Of a DNA stretch of 20,599 nt, positions 6,462 through 11,386 are shown piece after piece (position 1 is the stretch's first letter; each line of letters opens with the position of its first letter). This DNA comes from an uncultured Actinomycetes bacterium (GTDB taxonomy: Bacteria; Actinomycetota; Coriobacteriia; Coriobacteriales; RUG844). The DNA is taken from assembly GCA_900313875.1 (NCBI GenBank), contig OMSY01000039.1, forward strand, positions 1 through 20,599, read 5' to 3'. Both the position numbers and the translations under genes were made by a program. The notes beneath the pieces are model-generated. The model was not told where the DNA came from and ran no database searches. It worked only from the letters and a program-made list of their open reading frames with translations.

Positions 6462-8585
6462 ATGTATTGCACGGTTGTGCGGGACCTGCCCGGGCACCTG
6501 CGCCTGCGTTGCGGGCGGTACGTGTTCGATGAGCGCGATGCCCGTGGCATCGCGGAGTACCTGCTGGCGGTCGAGGGTATCGAGAGGGTGCTGGTCACCC
6601 ACGCCAACGGCGGTATCCTCGTCGAGTATTCCGGGCTCGGCGTGGAGGATATCCTGCGGGTCATCGGCCAGATCGACCCCCATGCGTTCCCCCAGGCGAG
6701 GTATCCCGATGTCCTGGCCAAGGGCGAGGCCGAGAACCATCTGGTCTCGAGGCTCATCACCAGGGTCGGCTCGCACTACCTGCGCAGGTTCTTCCTTCCG
6801 GCACCGGTCCGTGCGGTCTACAACGCGGTCAGGGCATTCGGATACCTCAGGAAAGGCATCGTGACGCTCTTCAGGCGGGGTATCGCCGTCGAGGTGCTCG
6901 ATGCCGCGGCGATAGCCACCGCATTGTTGCAGGGGAACTTCAATTCCGCTGGTAGCATCATGCTGCTGCTCGGTGTCTCGGACATCCTCGAGGAATACGT
7001 CCGCCATCGTAGCAGGGCGGCACTCGAGGACACGCTCAACCTGCAGATCAACGAGGTCTGGCTCGTCGATGGGGACCAGGACATCCGGGTGTCCATCGAG
7101 GACGTCAAGGTCGGTGACAAGGTCCGCGTGCGTACCGGCATGCTCGTGCCCGTCGACGGTGTCGTCGTGGAGGGCGAAGGTGCGGTGAACGAGTCCTCCA
7201 TGACCGGGGAGTCCCAGCTCGTGCTCAAGCACGAGGGGTCCTCGGTCTTCGCGGGGACGGCTCTCGAGGAAGGCTCGCTCGTGGTCGAGACCAGGGCGCT
7301 TGCGGACGAATCGCGCATAGCGGAGATCGTGTCCATGATAGACCGGTCCGAGACCCTCAAATCCGAGATGCAGGGCAAGGCCGAACGCATGGCGGACCGG
7401 ATCGTCCCCTTCAACCTCATCGCCTTCGGTCTGGTGCTTGCCATCACCCGCAACCCCGCCCGTGCCGCGAGCGTGCTGATGGTTGATTATTCCTGCGCCA
7501 TCAAGCTCTCGGTGCCCATCGCGGTCATGTCGGCGATGCGCGAGGCCGCGTCGTTCGGCGCCGTGGTCAAAGGCGGGCGGTTCTTCGAGGAACTCGCCGC
7601 GGCAGATGTCTTCGTGTTCGACAAGACGGGCACGCTCACCAACGCGCATCCTGCCGTCCACAAGGTCATATCCTGGGATGATGATCTTCCCGAGCGGGAG
7701 GCGCTGCGTATCGCGGCCTGCCTCGAGGAACACTTCCCGCACAGCGTGGCACGTGCCATCGTCGGGGAGGCCACCCGTCAGGGTCTTGCGCATGAGGAAT
7801 TCCATACCGAGGTCGAGTACATCGTCGCCCACGGTATCCGGTCGACGATAGACGGGGAACCCGTCATCATCGGCAGCGCGCACTTCGTTTTCGAGGACGA
7901 GGGGGTGGAGCAGCCCGAGGGTTTGTTCGAGAAGCTCGATGAGGTCGCCCCGGGCACCTCGAGCATCTTCCTCGCCAAGGGTGGCAAGCTCGTCGCGACC
8001 GTCTGCATCAGCGATCCTCCCCGCGACAACGCAGCGCAGATCGTTCGGAGGCTGCACGACCAGGGTGCGGGGAGGATCGTCATGCTCACGGGGGATTCCG
8101 AGGGCGCTGCACGGGTCACTGCGGAGCTGCTCGGTATCGATGAGTACCGTGCGCAGGTGCTGCCGCAGGACAAGGCGGCGATCATCGAGGAGTTCCGTGA
8201 GCAGGGCCACAAGGTCGCCATGGTGGGCGACGGCGTCAATGATTCGCCTGGTCTCGCGACGGCGGATGTCGCCATCGCCATGGGCGATGCCACGGACATC
8301 GCGCAGGAGGTCGCCGACATCGTGTTGCTCCGTGGTTCGCTTGACATGCTGCCCGATGTGCAGCTGCTTGCCAAGAGGCTCATCGGGAGGATCGAGAACA
8401 GCTACCGTACCATCGTGTGCTTCAACACCGCAGTCATGGCGCTCGGCGTCTTCGGCATCCTTCCCGCGACGACCGGCGCCCTGCTGCACAACGTCTCGAC
8501 GACCCTCATCTCGCTGGGCAACACCCGACCGTTGCTGGGAGCCCGCATGGCCGGGGAGAGCGGGGGAGCCGAAGCGGGGCAGTAG
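6462..8585 (+). CDS. Heavy-metal translocating P-type ATPase (P1B-like)
   Basis: Membrane pump of 707 residues driven by ATP. It shows an N-terminal HMA-like domain (about 1-75) without a CxxC metal site, the actuator TGES (248-251), the phosphorylation motif DKTGTLT with Asp387, TGDSEGAA (543-550), and the hinge GDGVNDSPGLATAD (589-602). The membrane motif normally CPC or SPC reads Tyr-Ser-Cys-Ala-Ile-Lys (343-348), and the nucleotide-domain His-Pro is His427-Ser428. Both changes are, as I recall, typical of the subfamily that travels with DUF6110-like proteins. About six membrane segments are visible rather than eight. GGAGAGG lies 4 bp before the ATG. The transported metal cannot be read from the sequence; manganese, zinc or iron are open. 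An iron box lies far upstream at 5206 and a DtxR-like gene follows. Confidence 0.92.
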   Translation: MYCTVVRDLPGHLRLRCGRYVFDERDARGIAEYLLAVEGIERVLVTHANGGILVEYSGLGVEDILRVIGQIDPHAFPQARYPDVLAKGEAENHLVSRLITRVGSHYLRRFFLPAPVRAVYNAVRAFGYLRKGIVTLFRRGIAVEVLDAAAIATALLQGNFNSAGSIMLLLGVSDILEEYVRHRSRAALEDTLNLQINEVWLVDGDQDIRVSIEDVKVGDKVRVRTGMLVPVDGVVVEGEGAVNESSMTGESQLVLKHEGSSVFAGTALEEGSLVVETRALADESRIAEIVSMIDRSETLKSEMQGKAERMADRIVPFNLIAFGLVLAITRNPARAASVLMVDYSCAIKLSVPIAVMSAMREAASFGAVVKGGRFFEELAAADVFVFDKTGTLTNAHPAVHKVISWDDDLPEREALRIAACLEEHFPHSVARAIVGEATRQGLAHEEFHTEVEYIVAHGIRSTIDGEPVIIGSAHFVFEDEGVEQPEGLFEKLDEVAPGTSSIFLAKGGKLVATVCISDPPRDNAAQIVRRLHDQGAGRIVMLTGDSEGAARVTAELLGIDEYRAQVLPQDKAAIIEEFREQGHKVAMVGDGVNDSPGLATADVAIAMGDATDIAQEVADIVLLRGSLDMLPDVQLLAKRLIGRIENSYRTIVCFNTAVMALGVFGILPATTGALLHNVSTTLISLGNTRPLLGARMAGESGGAEAGQ

Positions 8586-8727
8586 GAGCCATCAAGCGAT
8601 GCGGGGCGGGGCAGGGGCCAGGATCCTGTCCCGCTGTTCCACTCCAGTGGGACGGGGGTCGTCCCTGTCCCGCTGTTGGAGCTGTCAAGCGATACGGGTT
8701 GGACAGGGGCCAGTCCCGTTCCAACCC
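8586..8727. repeat. Imperfect direct repeats with hairpins before the DtxR-like gene
   Basis: GAGCCATCAAGCGATGCGGG at 8586 and GAGCTGTCAAGCGATACGGG at 8679 are 93 bp apart, each followed by CAGGGGCCAG and a CCCG-TTCCA end. The second copy forms a hairpin with arms GGGTTGGA and TCCAACCC (about 8696-8727) just before the ribosome-binding site of the next gene. The first contains the palindrome CAGGATCCTG. Confidence 0.6.
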
Positions 8728-8746
8728 GAGCAGATGGGAGTTGCCT

Positions 8747-9127
8747 GTGGCCTGTCTCACCGAGGTGCAGATGCGGTATCTGGTCATCATGTACGAAATC
8801 GCCCAGTCGGGGCATGAGATCCACTCGGCGAACATAGCCCAGCGGATGCATGTAACGAAGCCTGCGGTCGCCAAGATGCTCTCGACCCTTCGGGAGAAGG
8901 GGCTGGTGGCCAAGGAACCCTACGGTACCGCCTCCTTCACGAGGGAGGGGTATCGGGTCGCGCGGCAGCTGCAGGCGCGGATCGACGAGATCCGTGCGCG
9001 GTTGTCGGAAGCCGATTTCGGGCTAACCGCGGAAGAGCTGCGGGAGGTGTCGCGCGACATGGCCATACGGCTTGCGCAGCTGCGTCAGACGACCGGTTAT
9101 GCGCTCGGGGAGATGATGGTGGGATAG
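8747..9127 (+). CDS. DtxR-like winged-helix regulator lacking the metal ligands
   Basis: A 126-residue protein with a winged helix-turn-helix at about residues 22-68 (SANIAQRMHVTKPAVAKML, then a wing ending FTREGYRVA), laid out like the DNA-binding domain of DtxR/MntR repressors. A helical segment follows where the dimer and metal-binding domain should be. The His and the Cys-x-x-Glu-His of DtxR, or their MntR counterparts, are not found there, and there is no SH3-like domain. The GTG start at 8747 is chosen because GGGAG lies at 8736-8740; a TTG at 8741 would be too close. It follows the ATPase on the same strand after a repeat region and may regulate it. A MarR-type regulator is the main alternative reading. 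Confidence 0.72.
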   Translation: MACLTEVQMRYLVIMYEIAQSGHEIHSANIAQRMHVTKPAVAKMLSTLREKGLVAKEPYGTASFTREGYRVARQLQARIDEIRARLSEADFGLTAEELREVSRDMAIRLAQLRQTTGYALGEMMVG

Positions 9128-9132
9128 CCGTG

Positions 9133-9175
9133 ATGCTGGGCGGACCAGGGGTCGTGGTCCTGGACCGCCCAGCAT
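9133..9175 (+). other. Long hairpin after the DtxR-like gene
   Basis: 17-bp arms (9133-9149, ATGCTGGGCGGACCAGG; 9159-9175) with one mismatch around a 9-nt loop. No T-run follows; it may protect the transcript end or work together with the terminator at 9235. Confidence 0.6.
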
Positions 9176-9199
9176 ATCCTCGGGCGGCACAGGAATCGT

Positions 9200-9224
9200 G
9201 GCACGTGCCAGGATGGCACGTGCC
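9200..9224. repeat. Two copies of the palindrome GGCACGTGCC
   Basis: The 10-bp palindrome occurs at 9200-9209 and 9215-9224, separated by AGGAT. It could be a protein-binding pair or part of the 3' hairpin cluster between the convergent genes. Confidence 0.5.
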
Positions 9225-9234
9225 GACCGACATC

Positions 9235-9274
9235 AAGCGGCGGAGTCCCCAGATGGGGGCTCCGCCGCTTTTGC
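9235..9274 (+). terminator. Rho-independent terminator
   Basis: AAGCGGCGGAG pairs with CTCCGCCGCTT, extended by CCCC/GGGG around AGAT, and the right arm runs into TTTT. It ends the plus-strand regulator transcript. A complementary A-run makes it weakly bidirectional for the flavodoxin gene coming from the other side. Confidence 0.85.
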
Positions 9275-9327
9275 AGTGAGGTTGGTTATGGGGACCGGTG
9301 CCTTCCCTGGACTCTCAAGGTGTTCGA

Positions 9328-9747
9328 TCAGACGAGTGCAGCACCCAGGTCGGCACATTCCTGAGCCGCGGCTTCATCTGGGGCGTCTTTGCATATGCAG
9401 GTCGCCACGATGTTCAGGCCCGCACCCTCCGCATCCTCCTTCCAATAGTCCATCCATTCGCCGTCATGCCAATCGTAGGAGCCGAACAAGGCAACCTTCT
9501 TGTCGCCAAGGCTGCCCTTCACCGCATCGTACATGGGTTCGAAGGTCATCTCCTCGAGCGCCTCGTCTCCCATTGCAGGGCAACCGAAGGCGATGGCATC
9601 GTATTCCGCCGCCTTCGCGCTGTCGAAATCTGCGGCGCCGATGATATCGGCTGTGCCGCCTTTCTCCTGGATGCCCTTTGCCACGGCATCCGCCATCGCC
9701 TCGGTGTTGCCGGTACCGCTCCAGTAGACAACTGCGACCTTGCTCAT
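9328..9747 (-). CDS. Short-chain flavodoxin
   Basis: Small FMN electron carrier of 139 residues that replaces ferredoxin when iron is scarce. The FMN phosphate loop SGTGNT (residues 10-15) and the aromatic isoalloxazine loop SYDWHDGEWMDYW (90-102) are clear. The length is that of short-chain flavodoxins. The ATG at 9747 is preceded by GGAGG. A 24-bp iron-box palindrome overlaps its promoter, so repression by an iron-loaded DtxR protein is the natural model and agrees with the known iron control of flavodoxins. The gene is divergent from the DtxR-type repressor gene and its end faces the terminator at 9235-9274. Nothing looks damaged. Confidence 0.94.
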   Translation of the reverse strand: MSKVAVVYWSGTGNTEAMADAVAKGIQEKGGTADIIGAADFDSAKAAEYDAIAFGCPAMGDEALEEMTFEPMYDAVKGSLGDKKVALFGSYDWHDGEWMDYWKEDAEGAGLNIVATCICKDAPDEAAAQECADLGAALV

Positions 9748-9762
9748 GAATCCTCCATTCTG

Positions 9763-9786
9763 ATTAGTTAGGAATACCTAACTAAT
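9763..9786. promoter_or_regulatory. DtxR/IdeR-type iron box of flavodoxin
   Basis: A perfect palindrome with 10-bp arms, ATTAGTTAGG and CCTAACTAAT, around AATA. It contains TTAGG-N4-CCTAA and covers the -10 end and the predicted start of the flavodoxin promoter. Confidence 0.88.
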
Positions 9787-9811
9787 ACGCGGAGGGACTG
9801 CATGGCGTCAA
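9782..9811 (-). promoter_or_regulatory. Flavodoxin promoter
   Basis: On the minus strand: -35 TTGACG (9811-9806), an 18-bp spacer and -10 TATTAG (9787-9782), overlapping the iron box. The leader to the ATG at 9747 is about 30 nt. Confidence 0.65.
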
Positions 9812-9860
9812 TGAGCAATGCATCGAATCTGCCCAAACAGGTTGATGTTGTCGATGTCCG

Positions 9861-9894
9861 CCGGGGGTGCGCCAGTCGGGAGCGGTGTGCCACC
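9861..9894. repeat. Copy of the dispersed intergenic repeat
   Basis: Two adjoining units, GGGGGTGCGCCA and CGGGAGCGGTGTGCCACC, match the family seen at 6198-6362 and 10486-10654. It lies in the 9787-10048 gap between flavodoxin and the repressor, which has no other supported gene. Confidence 0.5.
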
Positions 9895-9981
9895 TGCTGG
9901 GAGTGGTGCGTCAGCGCGACCTGCCCGTCACAGCCTGGCACAAGTCCGCACATGCCCGAATCGGCCGTGCGATTGAGTTTG

Positions 9982-10005
9982 GTTTACCTTATACTTAGGG
10001 CAAAC
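9982..10005. promoter_or_regulatory. Dyad operator candidate before the DtxR-type gene
   Basis: Arms GTTTACCTTA and TTAGGGCAAAC form an imperfect dyad that includes a TATACT -10-like hexamer at 9990-9995. It resembles metal-regulator boxes but with the half-sites in a different arrangement from TTAGG-N4-CCTAA. Autoregulation is an inference. Confidence 0.45.
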
Positions 10006-10048
10006 GACATCGCTCTCGATGGTCGGGAGAGAGGAGACGGAGGTTCCC

Positions 10049-10426
10049 ATGCTCATGCAAGAGGCCGCACAGATGTATCTCGAGACGATCTATGTCCTCA
10101 ATATGAAGCACGGGTTCGTCAGGTCGGTGGACATCGCGAACGAGATGGGCTATTCGAAGCCCACCATCAGCGAGTGGATGGGCAAGCTGCAGGACAACGG
10201 CTACATCATCAAACGGCCCGACGGCGGTATCGAGCTCACGGAGGCCGGCCTCGAGACGGCCAAGAGCGTCTACGAGAAGCACGAGCTTCTGACGAACCTC
10301 TTCGAAAGCATCGGGGTGAGCCCCGAGACGGCGAGCGACGATGCGTGCCGGGTCGAGCATTACATCAGCGACGAGACGTTCGAGGCCCTGAAGAAGCATT
10401 ACAAGGAAGAGCACGGCGGGGCATAG
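10049..10426 (+). CDS. DtxR-family iron-dependent repressor (short form)
   Basis: A 125-residue DNA-binding metal sensor. The N-terminal winged helix includes SVDIANEMGYSKPTISEWM (26-44); the dimer domain follows. Aligned by eye to DtxR, the primary metal site is present: Met9, Cys100, Glu103 and His104 (in ACRVEH). Met9 in place of the Asp of MntR points to an iron-type sensor. Of the ancillary site, His78 is kept, but the counterparts of DtxR Glu83 and His98 are Thr and Ser. The C-terminal SH3-like domain is absent, making it MntR-sized. The start at 10049 has GGAGG 5 bp upstream. It sits amid the genes that carry the TTAGG-N4-CCTAA boxes and is the best candidate for their regulator. Confidence 0.9.
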   Translation: MLMQEAAQMYLETIYVLNMKHGFVRSVDIANEMGYSKPTISEWMGKLQDNGYIIKRPDGGIELTEAGLETAKSVYEKHELLTNLFESIGVSPETASDDACRVEHYISDETFEALKKHYKEEHGGA

Positions 10427-10485
10427 CATCGAGCGGGCCGGCGGATTCCACCCCGGGGACCTGTCCCGGTCGGCACCGGATGGCG

Positions 10486-10654
10486 CCCCTTCCTCGGGAC
10501 CGGTGTGCCATCCCCGCGCCGCATATCACACCCTTCCCCGGAACAGCACGCCATCTCCGCGCCGCGCGGCGCACCCTCCCCGGGAACAGCACGCCACCCG
10601 ATGCCCGCGGGGGTGGTGTGCGTCATCGACCCCTTCCCCGGATACCATCTTGCC
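10486..10654. repeat. Cluster of four dispersed-repeat units
   Basis: Units begin near 10486 (CCTTCCTCGGGACCGGTGTG), 10529 (CCTTCCCCGGAACAGCACG), 10571 (CCTCCCCGGGAACAGCACG) and 10628 (CCCTTCCCCGGATACC). They match one arm of the hairpin at 6198-6266. They fill the 295-bp gap between the repressor and the feoA promoter, where no gene is seen. Confidence 0.65.
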
Positions 10655-10721
10655 GACTTCCGTCTGGCCGTGCACGTGATTAGGCCAGCCTTCCCGTTTA
10701 CAGAACCGTGACGACTTGAGA

Positions 10722-10750
10722 TTGACACGGAAGTATGCTGCGCATAACAT
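10722..10750 (+). promoter_or_regulatory. feoA promoter
   Basis: TTGACA (10722-10727), a 17-bp spacer, TAACAT (10745-10750). The iron box follows at 10766, downstream of the predicted start. Confidence 0.78.
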
Positions 10751-10765
10751 ATACCCACTTAGGGA

Positions 10766-10779
10766 TTAGGCAAGCCTAC
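10766..10779. promoter_or_regulatory. Iron box of feoA
   Basis: TTAGG-CAAG-CCTAC, one base off TTAGG-N4-CCTAA, with a TAGGC-AA-GCCTA palindrome. An additional half-site TTAGG lies just upstream at 10759. Confidence 0.65.
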
Positions 10780-10818
10780 CAGTGTTTGGCAGGCCTGCAT
10801 GGCAGGAGGGGGTTCATC

Positions 10819-11028
10819 ATGCCGTTATCGATGGTGCAGGTTGGCAGCCACTGCATCGTGCAGAAGATATCGGGCAAGTCCGATCTCAAGACGCATCTTG
10901 AGGGACTTGGCTTGGTTCCCGGTTGCGAGGTGGTCGTCGTGGCGAAGAATGCCGGTGGCGTGATTCTCAACGTCAGGGAGTCGCGTGTGGCTCTTGCGCA
11001 CGACATGGCAAGGAAGGTGCTGGTATGA
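10819..11028 (+). CDS. feoA: FeoA domain protein (first copy)
   Basis: Small cytosolic SH3-like protein of 69 residues that supports FeoB-driven ferrous iron uptake. The FeoA fold is seen in the spacing of LKTHLEGLGLVPGCEVVV (about 23-40), GGVILNVRESRVAL and the terminal MARKVLV. The ATG at 10819 is chosen because AGGAGGGGG lies at 10804-10812; a longer frame from 10735 would include the iron box and has no ribosome-binding site. It overlaps the second feoA by ATGA. It is controlled by the promoter and iron box just upstream. Having two FeoA proteins before one FeoB is common in anaerobes. Confidence 0.92.
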   Translation: MPLSMVQVGSHCIVQKISGKSDLKTHLEGLGLVPGCEVVVVAKNAGGVILNVRESRVALAHDMARKVLV

Positions 11029-11261
11029 GCGAGGGTTCTTACAGGTCATTGAGGGATGTCGCCATCGGTGACACGGTCACTGTCGTCAAGCTGCATGGTT
11101 CCGGGGCGGTCAAGCGCCGCATCATGGACATGGGTCTCACACGGAACGCGAAGGTGTACGTGCGCAAGGTCGCGCCCCTGGGCGATCCCGTCGAGATCAC
11201 CGTACGCGGCTTCGAGCTGTCGGTGCGCAAGCAGGACGCCGAGTGCGTCGAGGTTTCCTGA
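11025..11261 (+). CDS. feoA: FeoA domain protein (second copy)
   Basis: A 78-residue FeoA protein, different from its neighbour, with the family pattern AVKRRIMDMGLTRNAKVYV (28-46), GDPVEITVRGFELSVRK and a short acidic end. Its ATG overlaps the stop of the first copy (ATGA at 11025-11028), so the two are translationally coupled. A terminator follows at 11284-11304, which separates the pair from feoB at least in part. Its likely role is as a second regulatory partner of FeoB; division of labour between the copies is unknown. Confidence 0.93.
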   Translation: MSEGSYRSLRDVAIGDTVTVVKLHGSGAVKRRIMDMGLTRNAKVYVRKVAPLGDPVEITVRGFELSVRKQDAECVEVS

Positions 11262-11283
11262 GCCTCGGTCCCGTTCCGTCACG

Positions 11284-11304
11284 GGCGTGAGAACGCCTTT
11301 TTTT
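11284..11304 (+). terminator. Rho-independent terminator between feoA and feoB
   Basis: GGCGT and ACGCC pair around GAGA and are followed by seven T. The stem is short, so readthrough is possible. Confidence 0.75.
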
Positions 11305-11312
11305 CGGAGCTA

Positions 11313-11332
11313 TGGTTAGAATTACCTAACCA
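11313..11332. promoter_or_regulatory. Iron box of feoB
   Basis: A palindrome with arms TGGTTAG and CTAACCA around AATTAC, matching TTAGG-N4-CCTAA with one change. It lies just after the terminator, so feoB has its own iron-controlled promoter; a possible -10 TAGAAT overlaps it but no clear -35 is seen. Confidence 0.75.
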
Positions 11333-11386
11333 CTGATTTGTGAGTAGCGGATAACTTTCGCTTGAGACCATACAAGGAGGTAGGAA

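Noticed and set aside
6375..8489. 704-codon open frame antisense to the P-type ATPase
   Set aside because: Shadow of the codon bias of the sense gene; composition is His/Asp/Arg-rich in the way typical of antisense reading.
9802..9993. Cys-rich small ORF divergent from flavodoxin, with a GGAGGG before its ATG
   Set aside because: The frame continues without a stop through the whole DtxR-type gene in another frame, and its Cys-rich part is a translated copy of the dispersed repeat at 9861-9894.
10486..10654. Possible CRISPR array
   Set aside because: Repeat units are degenerate and unevenly spaced, match repeats in other gaps, and no cas gene is present.
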